A stretch of DNA of 51,858 nt from JANQPA01 sp964628385 (GTDB lineage: Bacteria; Bacteroidota; Bacteroidia; Chitinophagales; Saprospiraceae), in the NCBI GenBank assembly GCA_964628385.1, contig CAZVOD010000024.1:1-51858 (forward strand). Reading direction: 5' to 3'. The number at the start of each line of letters is the position of its first letter. The first letter of the stretch is position 1. Below the pieces are notes generated by a model that was not told the DNA's origin, searched no databases, and saw only the letters and a list, made by a program, of their open reading frames with translations. The translations under genes were made by a program, and so were the position numbers. This document shows, piece after piece, positions 17,114 to 26,278 of this stretch.

Positions 17114-17953
17114 GGTTGTCCTTTTTCTTTTCTGAAAAATGATTTGCACGTCAAAAGTAGATGAATGATGAACCGTGGAAAGCGTTTTTTAGTGAATTGG
17201 CCACTTTTGGGCCTTTTTTAGTAGAGAGAACTTCCTGTTTGGAGGCGCAGGTAAAATAGTACTTTTTTATGGAAAAGTATAAAAGAAATATTATTTAAAA
17301 AAAAGGCATGACTATTTTCAGACAATTCTGGCTCAATTCAGATAAATTTATCCAATAATATAAAAGTAGTTTCAAAGCACACTTTTACATATTGAAGTTT
17401 AAGCCATTTAACTTCCAAAAACCATTTTCTAAGCAATCATGCCCTTTTCCCCTGCAATTCAACCGATGATCGAAATTCTCTGCATAAGGTTCACTTTTTT
17501 TAATAAAATCGACCTAAAATATATTGTTATGACAAACAATTTCATTCATCATAAAATGCATTCAGGACGCTTTTACAGCGATCTAAAATTCATACATATC
17601 TATGCTACTCTTGTGAGATTAAGATTTGCAGCGATAAACGTATTTATTGTTTTGTTGAACGGGTGCTTACAGTATTGCAAGCATAAAAGTAGCTACAATT
17701 TAGCAGTGAAGTGTGAATTTGATTGGGTAATGCAGTATAGTTTGGGAGGCATTCCGGCTGCTAGCCGGATTTGAGTGTTTATTAGTTCTGTCTCTATTAA
17801 AGACATACTAAAGCTACAAAAAAAAAACATATTGCGCTCGATTCACTTATGTTTTTTTCAAATATTTCAATAAAAATCCATCCCCTCTTAGCTTTTAGCA
17901 AAGCATTTCACACAGTTTTTTATCAAATAAATACAAACTATCATCCATAATCC
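17114..17953. other. 840-bp noncoding region upstream of the polysaccharide operon
   Basis: A long A/T-rich region between the divergent degenerate receiver and the polysaccharide operon. A 111-codon plus-strand reading frame at 17439-17774 has no recognisable motif and I treat it as chance. The notable structure is the hairpin at 17753-17769. A TAGCTTTT sequence near 17888 resembles a -7 element but lacks a -33 partner. It probably holds the operon promoter and a long untranslated leader. Confidence 0.5.
17753..17769 (+). terminator. Small GC-rich hairpin in the polysaccharide operon leader
   Basis: A perfect 6-bp stem (17753-17758 with 17764-17769) with a 5-nt loop is followed by TTTGAGTGTTTATT on the plus strand. 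It could be a weak terminator or attenuator 185 bp upstream of the first operon gene. Confidence 0.35.
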
Positions 17954-18769
17954 ATGAATCTATATCTTAAATTAATTAAGGCGCTTTTCCCGATTCTGTT
18001 CTCATATACGCTGACGTCAGTTGCCGCTCAGAACACCGATACAGTGCCGACGGCGGCTAACAAAAACAGCTATGAGCCATATTTATTTCGCAATGAAACG
18101 ATCAAGCTCCTTTCTGAAACTGAGGAATACGGGGACTTTGAAGTCCAACCACTGGATGTCCTTATAGAAGCTGCTTTAAAAAACTCCCCCTTACTACACC
18201 GAAAGGACCTGTCCATAGAAAGCTTATTTTTGGAAAAGAAGATGCAACAAAAAGACTTCTTCAATTTTCTCTCGGTTGGCGGCTCTTTCATTGTCACTTC
18301 GGGCGCTTTCCTGACGGCTACTCAAACTCCGTTGGAAGATATTAACCAATTGACGCAGCAAAATACTGTCATTTATAATGTAGGCCTTACCCTGAGAATC
18401 CCTGTAGGCGATTTAGTCAATGCCAGATCAAAAGCCAGGCTTACAGATTACCAGATACAAATAGCCCAAACGGAGCGGATAGAGCTGGAAATAGCTATCA
18501 AGCAGGCCATTATACAATCATTTCACGGGCTTATGAAATCAGTAGAAAACCTAAAGCTAAAGGCAGAGAGCCTTGAGTTCCAGGAGCTTTCCACCGAAGT
18601 CAGCAAACAATATTTCAGGGAAGGCAATATGGACGTTAGTGGATACTCTGGCGCAGCAGCCCAGCAGGTAAAGGCCAGGGAGCAATTTATTAATGCCCGA
18701 ATCGAAGCTATTGAGTCTTATTTATTACTGCGCGAATTAGTGGGAACTGACATAAAGAAAAGAAGGTAA
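17954..18769 (+). CDS. Half-length TolC/outer membrane efflux-family protein
   Basis: Exported protein of 271 aa with a signal peptide (about 1-25, SVAAQ). Residues 48-265 resemble a single outer-membrane efflux repeat: a long helix (ALKNSPLLHRKDLSIESLFLEKKMQQKDFF), a strand region with a GLTLRIPVGDLVNARSKARL segment, then another long helix pair ending in YLLLRELVGTDI. Full TolC proteins contain two such repeats (about 450 aa), so this is half-size and could form a multimeric barrel or act as a periplasmic adaptor. It is the first gene of the polysaccharide operon and lies 1 bp before the co-polymerase, where a Wza-type exporter would normally be expected. Confidence 0.72.
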   Translation: MNLYLKLIKALFPILFSYTLTSVAAQNTDTVPTAANKNSYEPYLFRNETIKLLSETEEYGDFEVQPLDVLIEAALKNSPLLHRKDLSIESLFLEKKMQQKDFFNFLSVGGSFIVTSGAFLTATQTPLEDINQLTQQNTVIYNVGLTLRIPVGDLVNARSKARLTDYQIQIAQTERIELEIAIKQAIIQSFHGLMKSVENLKLKAESLEFQELSTEVSKQYFREGNMDVSGYSGAAAQQVKAREQFINARIEAIESYLLLRELVGTDIKKRR

Positions 18770-18770
18770 A

Positions 18771-21017
18771 ATGAGCCTACTAGATTTCATAAAACTCTTT
18801 GGCCGACATCTCAACCTGATGGTCATTGTAGCTGTGGCTACTGCTGCCCTGGTCTTTTACCTGACTAAAGGTGAAAAATCCTTGTATTCTTCTTCTACCG
18901 TTATCAATACTGGTATTGTATCCGGCTATACCATTGAGCGGTCCAAAAACGGAGGACGCATAGACAGGGAATACGCTAACAACGAAATCTCCAACCTGAT
19001 TACAATGGCTAAGGCCTATGAAACTATACAGGAATTAGCCACTCAGCTTCTCACAGAGTATGTTATGTTGGAAAATTACGATGACCCGTCTTACATCGCA
19101 TGGGAAAACAGAGGTCGGCTCCGTGAAGTGCTCCCCGATAGTTTGAAGGCGCTCCTTGTTTTTGATACGGTCAGGGCACATGTTTACGAAAATGTGATCA
19201 AATGGCGAGATGCAGGTGGAGCGGACAATCCGGTATACGATCTGATCTATTCTAAAGATGATTTCTTTGGTTTGCAGCATTTACAAGGCATCTCTGTGAA
19301 CAGAAAAGGCAATAGTGATCTCATTGAAATGTCTTACACCACTTCTGACCCAGCCGTTTGTCGGCGTACCCTGATGATGCTCACAGATATTTTTATCAAA
19401 AAATATAAAAGGCTTAAAGAGGGCCAGTCCGAAGATGTACTGGGCTTTTTTGAGGAAGCTACCAGCAAGTCGGAAGCTAAGCTAAGAGCAGCCGAGAATA
19501 GATTGCTAGAGTTTAGAGTTGACAACAAAATTATTAATTATTACGAGCAAACGCGCTTTATCGCGGGTAAAAAAGAGGATTTAGATGAGTTGCTTTTCAA
19601 TGAAAAAATGAACCTGGAGGGCACCAAAGCAGCCCTAACCAAGGTAGAAAAGCAACTGGACAACAGAGGTAACCTCACTAAACTCAATGCTTCTATCATA
19701 AAAAAACGAGAAGAGCTTTCTGAGGTGACCGGCAAGATCGCCCGGCACGAAATCCTGGCTTTTGAAAGAGAAAAAGTAGACAGCAACAAGCTGATTTTTT
19801 GGAAAACCCGCCTTGAACAACTCAAGGGAGAAATCGAAAACCTGGCTGTTGAAACCTATGCACTGAATTATACTCCGGAGGGTGTAGGTTCCGATCAAAT
19901 ATTGAGTGAATGGCTAAAGGCTGTCATTGCACTGGAACAAACCAGTTCGCGACTGGCCGTGATAGAACAGCGCAAGAAGGAATTCAATGAAATTTATAGT
20001 CAGTTTGCGCCCTGGGGGTCCCGGCTCAAACGCATTGAAAGGGAGATTGGCCTGGCCGAAAACGCTTATCTGGAAAATTTGCACAGCTATAATCAGGCCC
20101 GGCTTCACCTGGTCAACACCCTGATGTCGGCTAATCTTCAGGTGCTGGATGCGCCCTTCTATCCCACCTCTGACCTAGGCTCCAAAAGGATGCTGCTAGT
20201 TGTGGTGGGCTTTTTGGCGGGCTTCGCTATGACTTTTGGGATAGTCATTCTAATGGAATTCTTGGATACTACACTCAAAAAGCCGGTATATGCCTCCGAA
20301 ATTATTGGATTACCTCTGTATAGTGCCTTTCCCAAATTTCCCATAAAAAAATCTAACCGTTCAAAAATTGACTATGACTATATCAGGGAACGAGCCGCTG
20401 ATATTGCCGTACAAAATATGCTGATTAATCTGGAGGCAAACAGCCATCCACCGATAATACTATTTACCAGCACCCGGGAGCAGGAAGGCGTTACTTTTTT
20501 GTCTAATATTTTGGTTAAAGACCTGCGGCAGCGCAATCACAAGGTGCTTTATTTATTTCCATTTACCCGAACAAAATCAGGGCGCATCATTAACTGGAAT
20601 GTACCCTCCAACCGGGATAATTACACCATTGATCCAGAGCACTTGCAGACTACTGATTTTCAAGCCCCCGATTGGATCTCCAAACTTACGGAAGCCAACC
20701 TACAAAGTGCTGACTTTGATTTTATTGCTATAGAACTCCCCTCTATTTTGTCGGGAACCTACCCAACAGCATTACTCCCCAAAACTAGTTTGACTGTTCT
20801 CCTTTGCCGGGCTAATCGCAGCTGGAATACCGCTGACCAAAGTGCGTTGGCCAGCTATCAGCACAAGCATAAGGGCCCTGTGGGACTCATCATCAATGGT
20901 GTTAAAGCGGAATCGCTAGAGGATATTATGGGTGAAGTTCCTAAGAGGCGCTCCTTTATCCGCAAACTGATTAAGCGAATTGTATTATTTCAATTTTCTG
21001 AAAAATCGAAGCTCTGA
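18771..21017 (+). CDS. Wzc/Wzz-like polysaccharide co-polymerase with a degenerate kinase domain
   Basis: Inner-membrane polysaccharide co-polymerase, 748 aa. An N-terminal membrane helix (about 16-32) and a second (about 473-495) flank a long periplasmic coiled-coil region. The cytoplasmic C-terminus (about 500-748) has the BY-kinase/ParA-like fold layout, but the Walker A position reads TSTREQEGVTFLSN near 565, with no GK[ST], the Walker A' Asp is missing (VLYLFPFTR) and the usual IDTPP is IELPS. No tyrosine-rich tail is present. It therefore looks unable to bind ATP or autophosphorylate in the usual way, while still able to set chain length. Adjacent TolC-like and polymerase genes fit this role. 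Confidence 0.85.
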   Translation: MSLLDFIKLFGRHLNLMVIVAVATAALVFYLTKGEKSLYSSSTVINTGIVSGYTIERSKNGGRIDREYANNEISNLITMAKAYETIQELATQLLTEYVMLENYDDPSYIAWENRGRLREVLPDSLKALLVFDTVRAHVYENVIKWRDAGGADNPVYDLIYSKDDFFGLQHLQGISVNRKGNSDLIEMSYTTSDPAVCRRTLMMLTDIFIKKYKRLKEGQSEDVLGFFEEATSKSEAKLRAAENRLLEFRVDNKIINYYEQTRFIAGKKEDLDELLFNEKMNLEGTKAALTKVEKQLDNRGNLTKLNASIIKKREELSEVTGKIARHEILAFEREKVDSNKLIFWKTRLEQLKGEIENLAVETYALNYTPEGVGSDQILSEWLKAVIALEQTSSRLAVIEQRKKEFNEIYSQFAPWGSRLKRIEREIGLAENAYLENLHSYNQARLHLVNTLMSANLQVLDAPFYPTSDLGSKRMLLVVVGFLAGFAMTFGIVILMEFLDTTLKKPVYASEIIGLPLYSAFPKFPIKKSNRSKIDYDYIRERAADIAVQNMLINLEANSHPPIILFTSTREQEGVTFLSNILVKDLRQRNHKVLYLFPFTRTKSGRIINWNVPSNRDNYTIDPEHLQTTDFQAPDWISKLTEANLQSADFDFIAIELPSILSGTYPTALLPKTSLTVLLCRANRSWNTADQSALASYQHKHKGPVGLIINGVKAESLEDIMGEVPKRRSFIRKLIKRIVLFQFSEKSKL

Positions 21018-21018
21018 T

Positions 21019-22224
21019 ATGTTAAAGGAAGAACAAATCGTGTGTATTGGATTCCCGAAGTGGGAGGGGGAATATATGAAATCTACTGTTCAGTTGATGA
21101 GTGAGCTAGCCGTTCATAATACGGTGTTGTATGTTGATTATCCTTATACCTGGAAAGATTTTTGGGCGGCCAAAAAAGAGGGCAATAAAATACTAAGCAA
21201 TAGAATATGGGGGAAAAAACCGGAAGGTCGGCTCAGAACCGTCAAGGTCAGTGACACTTCAAAAGTGTATGTATTGACACTTCGCCCATTTTTCCCCAAC
21301 AACTGGATCTCTAATTCCAGCCTCTACACTGCGGTCAATGAGCTGAATGTTTCACTCAACTTACCCGTCATCCGTTCGGCCATGAAAAAGCTTCAAATCA
21401 AAAGGCCTATTGTAATCAATGCTTTCAACCCTTCGGTAGGCAACCGGATGGTAGGTCGGTTAGAAGAAAAACTGCTGGTTTATTATTGCTACGATGAGAT
21501 CGCGGCTGCGCCATGGATCAAAAAGCACGGAGCCAGAGAAGAGCGAAAATTCCTGGAAATGGTAGACCTGGTAATCACCTCTTCTGATCCACTTCAGGAA
21601 AAAAAGTCAAAAATCAACCCCGAATGCTACGTTGTCAAAAACGGAGTGAACTATGAGTTATTTTCCCAGAAAGTAGAGCACCGCAAGATCAACCCGGCCG
21701 GATACAAAGCCGTAGTTGGTTACCTTGGTACGGTTGGAAATCGGCTGGACTACCAGTTGCTCAAAGCCGTGGCCGTTGCCAACCAGGATTTATTCTTTGC
21801 TTTTGTAGGAAGAATAAACAGTAAAGTGCCTGAAAAAATATTTTCCGATTTATCAAATGTACGCCTGTATGGCCCACAGGCTCCGGCCGAATTAGCGCAG
21901 TGGGTGCACTCCTTTGATGTAGGTGTTATTCCTTTTCTAAAAAACGAGCTAACTGCCGCTATTTATCCACTAAAAATCAATGAATACCTAGCACAAGGTA
22001 AACCAGTGATTACCACCTCTTTTGCTGACCTTTCAGATTTCCAGTCCGAAATTTATATTGCTGATACGCCTACGGCCTTTAGCTCAGCAATTCGAGCAGC
22101 GATTGAGCAGAATAATAATGATGCTATCAACAGCAGAAAAGCCATGGCTTTCAATAATTCCTGGCCTAAACGAGCTGAAGCGTTTGGCTCTATTTTACAT
22201 AACTATTCAAAATTTGCAGGATGA
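21019..22224 (+). CDS. Glycosyltransferase (GT-B fold, GT1/GT4-like)
   Basis: Cytoplasmic glycosyltransferase of 401 aa. The C-terminal half shows the GT-B donor-binding pattern: GYLGTVGNRLDYQLL, FVGR, YGPQAPAELAQWVHSFDVGVIPF and then KINEYLAQGKPVITT. The N-terminal half contains KNGVNYELF at the hinge-like position. I chose the ATG at 21019, one base after the co-polymerase stop; the upstream ATG at 20980 would overlap that gene. It overlaps the polymerase gene by 4 bp (ATGA at 22221). Donor and acceptor are unknown. Confidence 0.85.
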   Translation: MLKEEQIVCIGFPKWEGEYMKSTVQLMSELAVHNTVLYVDYPYTWKDFWAAKKEGNKILSNRIWGKKPEGRLRTVKVSDTSKVYVLTLRPFFPNNWISNSSLYTAVNELNVSLNLPVIRSAMKKLQIKRPIVINAFNPSVGNRMVGRLEEKLLVYYCYDEIAAAPWIKKHGAREERKFLEMVDLVITSSDPLQEKKSKINPECYVVKNGVNYELFSQKVEHRKINPAGYKAVVGYLGTVGNRLDYQLLKAVAVANQDLFFAFVGRINSKVPEKIFSDLSNVRLYGPQAPAELAQWVHSFDVGVIPFLKNELTAAIYPLKINEYLAQGKPVITTSFADLSDFQSEIYIADTPTAFSSAIRAAIEQNNNDAINSRKAMAFNNSWPKRAEAFGSILHNYSKFAG

Positions 22225-23741
22225 GACGTACCGGACCTTCCATATGGGAGCAGGAGGCCGGAGCGGACCTGCTAAGACGACCAATGCTCTTTATTGCGGG
22301 ATTGGCAGCAGCGCCAATTCTTGCAATGCTTATTGCTAAAGTGGGCATTGTAGCGGGGGCCTTATTTGTGGTACTACCGGCGGGAGGTTACTTCATCGTA
22401 CAGGTATTTAAGCACCCCCAACTGACCCTGTATGCCACCCTTTTCATGTCTTTCTTTGCATCGGGTTTGTCCAGGTATGTTAAGGTTCCGTGGGGATTGA
22501 GTGTTGATGCCTTTTTGGTTTTAGGTGTCGTCGCTGTCGTTTTTCAGAAGTGGAAGTTCATAGATTGGACGCCTCTTCGCAATGATGCGTTGCTCGTTAC
22601 CTTACTTTGGTATGCCGTGGTTTTATTTGAAATTGTCAATCCAGAAGCCAAGTCTATTATGGCCTGGTTTTATGCCATGCGAGGTACAGGCTTTTACCAA
22701 TTACTGGCTTTTTTCCTTTGCTTCATGACAATGAAAGACAACCCCAAGCATGTAGACTATTTCCTTAAATTATCCATTTGGATATCCCTCTTGGGTACAA
22801 TTTGGGGGATACGCCAAAAATATTTTTGGATTGATGCTGCGGAGCATCACTGGCTCTACGCCGAAGATCATTTTGAAGAACACGTTTTATTTGGCGTGTT
22901 GCGCACGTTTTCCTTTTACAGTGATGCTGGTCAGTTTGGGGCTTCTCAGGCCATGTTTGCACTGCTCTGTGGCATTATCACCATCAGTCCGGTTTCTTTT
23001 AGGGAAAAAATCTTTTACGGTGTTAGTGCACTCCTGACCTTTGTAGGGTTTGGTATTTCTGGTACCAGAGGAGCCCTTGCCGTTCCTGCCGCGGGTGGAC
23101 TATTATATCTTTTTCTAAGTAAAAATTTCAAAATTCTTATAACCGGTCTGGTAGCTATGTTTCTCGTTTTTTACATGCTCAAATACACTAAAGTACTCCA
23201 GGGTGTAGAGCAGGTGCGTAGAATGCGAACTGCACTAGCCGATGATAATCCTTCTTTGCAGGTACGGCTGGACAATCAAATTCTTTTTGGCAACTACCTA
23301 CGCAACCGACCCTTTGGTGGCGGCATTGGATCTTCAGGATTCTGGGGCGCTCGCTTCAGTCCAGGCACATTTCTGGGCGAAATGCCTACGGATAGTTACT
23401 ACGTCAAGATCTGGGCTGAAACGGGTATTATTGGCATTTGTGTACACATGTTTATGCTTGCCTATTTCTTTGGAAAAGGCGGTTTTATTATTTGGCATTT
23501 GAAGGACGATGTACTGCGCTTCAAAATGATAGCCCTGTACGCCAGCTACGGAGGCGTATTACTGGCTAGCTATGGCAACCAGGTATTTAGCCAGCTTCCC
23601 TCAGGTATGATGATGAATATTGGCTTACCCATGATTTTTATGGCCCCCCGATTCGACAGGATCATTACCGCACAAAAACAGCAGCGAAAGAAAGAGCAAT
23701 CACATAGCATTACACCACCAAAACATTTGATATCATCATGA
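22221..23741 (+). CDS. O-antigen polymerase/ligase-like membrane protein (Wzy-like)
   Basis: Polytopic inner-membrane protein of 506 aa with about ten to twelve hydrophobic helices. The hydrophilic loop between about 340 and 400 contains RLDNQILFGNYLRNRPFGGG and GEMPTDSYYVKIWAETG, resembling the large periplasmic loop of O-antigen polymerases and ligases (Wzy_C-type). It probably joins lipid-linked repeat units. Its start overlaps the preceding glycosyltransferase stop as ATGA, and its stop overlaps the next glycosyltransferase start the same way, so it is tightly embedded in the operon. A ligase role cannot be excluded from sequence alone. Confidence 0.8.
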   Translation: MRRTGPSIWEQEAGADLLRRPMLFIAGLAAAPILAMLIAKVGIVAGALFVVLPAGGYFIVQVFKHPQLTLYATLFMSFFASGLSRYVKVPWGLSVDAFLVLGVVAVVFQKWKFIDWTPLRNDALLVTLLWYAVVLFEIVNPEAKSIMAWFYAMRGTGFYQLLAFFLCFMTMKDNPKHVDYFLKLSIWISLLGTIWGIRQKYFWIDAAEHHWLYAEDHFEEHVLFGVLRTFSFYSDAGQFGASQAMFALLCGIITISPVSFREKIFYGVSALLTFVGFGISGTRGALAVPAAGGLLYLFLSKNFKILITGLVAMFLVFYMLKYTKVLQGVEQVRRMRTALADDNPSLQVRLDNQILFGNYLRNRPFGGGIGSSGFWGARFSPGTFLGEMPTDSYYVKIWAETGIIGICVHMFMLAYFFGKGGFIIWHLKDDVLRFKMIALYASYGGVLLASYGNQVFSQLPSGMMMNIGLPMIFMAPRFDRIITAQKQQRKKEQSHSITPPKHLISS

Positions 23742-24916
23742 ATATTATCATTTCCATACTCACCGGAATTATTCTGAGTTACTTTTCATTTTCCGTTTTT
23801 TACCAACTCATAATGGCAGTTGCCAGTACCTGGCCATTGCGGTCGGGAAAAGCCAGGGAGCAGTTACAGCGCCAGATAGCCGTTTTTATTCCTGCCTACA
23901 AAGAAGATGCTGTTATTATAGAAGTAGCGGAGGCTGCCCTTCAACAAAGCTACCCACGGGAAAAGTACGATGTTATTATCATTGCTGATTCCATGCAGGA
24001 ATCGACGATTGAGCAACTCAGGCAATTACCGATAAAAGTAATCCCGGTAAGTTTTGAAAAAAGTACCAAATCCAGGGCATTGCGCAAGGCGATGTCTGAG
24101 CTCCCGGACGACTTCTACGAAGTCGCAGTTATTTTGGATGCGGACAACGTTATGCGGCCTGATTTTTTATCGCTGATCAACCGGGATTTCAATAGTGGTA
24201 TAAAAGCTGTTCAAGGTCAGCGAGCGGCCAAAAACCTGGATACGGCTATGGCCGTTCTGGATGGTGCCAGTGAAGCCATCAACACTAACTTGTTGTGCAA
24301 GGGCCCACAACAATTCAATCTATCGGCCAGGTTAGCGGGTTCTGGCATGGCATTTGATTATAATTTGTTTAAGCGCACCATGGCCACTATTGATGCTATT
24401 GGTGGTTTTGATAAAGAACTGGAATTGAAGCTCGGCATGGCCGGACAATTTATTGCTTACAATGAACAAGCAATAGTGCTGGATGAGAAGATCCGATCAG
24501 CTAAGCACTTTTCCAGGCAAAGAAGCCGATGGATTGCCGCTCAATATATTTACCTCAATCGCTTTATGGGTAAAGCCATACGAGCGCTTTTGTTAAATGG
24601 CAATATAGATTTTTTCAACAAAACCCTTCAACTCATTCTCCCCCCAAGGTTGATCCTGCCAGGCGTATTATTCGTTGGTATGGTCATTGCCTTTTTGATT
24701 GATAGTGCTCTGCGCTGGTATTGGGTAGTCCTATTTGTGGGTAATGTAGCCACATTCAGTATAGCTTTACCCAGGGCCTATTATTCCGTCAAGTTTTTGA
24801 AAGCATTCCCTCATTTGTTTATTGCTTTTGCCGGGGCGGTCCTGGCACTGCTAAAAATCAGGAAAGCCAACAAATCATTCATACACACGCCGCATGGCGC
24901 CAAAACGGGAAAGTAA
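23738..24916 (+). CDS. Membrane-anchored family 2 glycosyltransferase with QxxRW-type motif
   Basis: Inner-membrane glycosyltransferase of 392 aa. An N-terminal membrane helix (about 5-27), a GT2 catalytic domain (about 46-300) with AYKED, LDADN (133-137) and the QRSRW motif at 261-265, and two or three C-terminal helices resemble the cellulose or hyaluronan synthase superfamily. QxxRW is typical of processive enzymes, so it could add several sugars or act once in repeat-unit assembly. Its start overlaps the polymerase stop (ATGA at 23738). It is followed two bases later by the 47-residue membrane protein. Confidence 0.86.
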   Translation: MNIIISILTGIILSYFSFSVFYQLIMAVASTWPLRSGKAREQLQRQIAVFIPAYKEDAVIIEVAEAALQQSYPREKYDVIIIADSMQESTIEQLRQLPIKVIPVSFEKSTKSRALRKAMSELPDDFYEVAVILDADNVMRPDFLSLINRDFNSGIKAVQGQRAAKNLDTAMAVLDGASEAINTNLLCKGPQQFNLSARLAGSGMAFDYNLFKRTMATIDAIGGFDKELELKLGMAGQFIAYNEQAIVLDEKIRSAKHFSRQRSRWIAAQYIYLNRFMGKAIRALLLNGNIDFFNKTLQLILPPRLILPGVLFVGMVIAFLIDSALRWYWVVLFVGNVATFSIALPRAYYSVKFLKAFPHLFIAFAGAVLALLKIRKANKSFIHTPHGAKTGK

Positions 24917-24918
24917 AT

Positions 24919-25062
24919 ATGCTGGAAGAAGGTATGCCCTGGCATATCATCTTCATTTTCTTTTTTCTGGGCATACTGGTAGCTATTAACAATGGCAAAA
25001 AACTGGAAAAAGAAATGAACGATAGTCAGGAATTTGATGAACACCAAAATGAAGATCAATGA
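24919..25062 (+). CDS. Small single-pass membrane protein, 47 aa
   Basis: I do not recognise this protein. It has an acidic start (MLEEGMPW), one hydrophobic helix of about 17 residues (HIIFIFFFLGILVAINN), then a charged tail rich in Glu, Asp, Lys and Gln. The ATG lies two bases after the upstream glycosyltransferase stop, and the TGA overlaps the ATG of the next glycosyltransferase as ATGA (25059-25062). This tight packing on both sides strongly suggests a real, co-translated gene. It may organise or regulate the membrane-bound assembly enzymes. Confidence 0.72.
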   Translation: MLEEGMPWHIIFIFFFLGILVAINNGKKLEKEMNDSQEFDEHQNEDQ

Positions 25063-26264
25063 AAATTTTAATTGTTTGTAAAGCTCTGCCTTATGCCTAC
25101 CAGGGAGGTATACAAACCCATACCTGGGAGCTGGGAAAGTGCCTGGTCAGGTATGGTCATGAAGTGACCATGCTCACTGCCGGTAGCCTCAAAAATAGAT
25201 ATCAGCAATTTGAGCTGGAAGGAATTCATATACAGGAAGTACCTATTTTACCCAAACGCTTCCTTCCAATACTACCGAATTTCATATCAGATTATTCCTT
25301 TAATTACTTTGCCTATCAGTGGTTAAAAACCCACCAGTATCGGTTTGATATTATTCATTTACAAAGCAGGAGTGGGCTTTTTTATCCTAACAAAAAGAAA
25401 AGACAAACGCCATGTGTGTTGACAGTGCATCGGCTGATGAACGTAGAAGGTCAATGGGGCAGCCAGGAATTTCCCAACCGGCTAGACTTTTGGGCTTACC
25501 ACCGTTATGCTTTAAAAAATGAAAACCTAGCTATCCAAAACGCTAATGCCGTTATTGGCATCAGTGATGAAGTGCTGAAAGAGATCAAAGCATTTCTACC
25601 TCACTTTGATCACTCGGCTATCCATAAAATCTATAATGGTATTGCTGTTGATCATATTCCCGCCAGAGAGCAGCCTGTACCCCACCCTAATCAATTGATA
25701 TTCATTGGCCGGCTGGTAGCCGTAAAGGGGCTGATTCCATTGATCGAGGCCTTATCACATACGCATCAGCGCATCAAATTACTATTGATCGGTGAGGGAA
25801 ATCAAAAGCCGGAGCTAGTACAACGCGTACAGCAGCTAGGTCTTCAAGATCGCGTAGTTTTTGAAGGTCAGGTACCTAATAACAAAGTCTTTGACTACAT
25901 CAGAAGCAGTTATGCGCTTATTCTACCCTCTTTTCATGAAACACAAGGCATTGTTTTGATGGAGGCTAATATTTGCGGACGCCCAGTGCTGGGCTCCGAT
26001 GTGCCGGGAATCAATGAAATGATCGTGCAGGGAAAAAATGGCCTGCGATTTCCGGTTGGGAATCCCATCAAAATGGCTGAAGCAGTCAATTACCTTTTTG
26101 ATCACCCTCAGGAAGCCGAGCAAATGGGGCAATGGGGAAGGAAATACGTGGCCAAGCACTTCTCATGGGAAGCTATCACACAACAAACAATAGAGGTTTA
26201 TCAATCCATTTTAACAGAAAAGCGGCTATCTCAACAAACCGTCAACAAACAACAGTCTCACTAA
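25059..26264 (+). CDS. Family 4 glycosyltransferase
   Basis: GT-B glycosyltransferase of 401 aa, probably cytoplasmic and peripheral to the membrane. It has the N-terminal glycine loop ALPYAYQGGIQTHTWELG, the hinge IYNGIAVDHIP, the donor-site pattern GRLVAVKGL and the E-x7-E motif in HETQGIVLMEA near residue 295. These are characteristic of retaining GT4 enzymes that use nucleotide sugars. The start overlaps the small membrane protein stop, and the Wzx-like flippase starts 14 bp after its stop. It likely adds one sugar of the repeat unit. Confidence 0.9.
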   Translation: MKILIVCKALPYAYQGGIQTHTWELGKCLVRYGHEVTMLTAGSLKNRYQQFELEGIHIQEVPILPKRFLPILPNFISDYSFNYFAYQWLKTHQYRFDIIHLQSRSGLFYPNKKKRQTPCVLTVHRLMNVEGQWGSQEFPNRLDFWAYHRYALKNENLAIQNANAVIGISDEVLKEIKAFLPHFDHSAIHKIYNGIAVDHIPAREQPVPHPNQLIFIGRLVAVKGLIPLIEALSHTHQRIKLLLIGEGNQKPELVQRVQQLGLQDRVVFEGQVPNNKVFDYIRSSYALILPSFHETQGIVLMEANICGRPVLGSDVPGINEMIVQGKNGLRFPVGNPIKMAEAVNYLFDHPQEAEQMGQWGRKYVAKHFSWEAITQQTIEVYQSILTEKRLSQQTVNKQQSH

Positions 26265-26278
26265 AACCTGGATGGACT

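Noticed and set aside
17439..17774. 111-codon plus-strand frame in the polysaccharide leader
   Set aside because: No homology-like motif, odd composition rich in Ile, Phe and Cys, no conserved start context, and it ends at the small hairpin; more likely chance.
20980..21018. Longer start for the first glycosyltransferase
   Set aside because: It overlaps the co-polymerase coding sequence; the ATG at 21019 lies directly after that stop.
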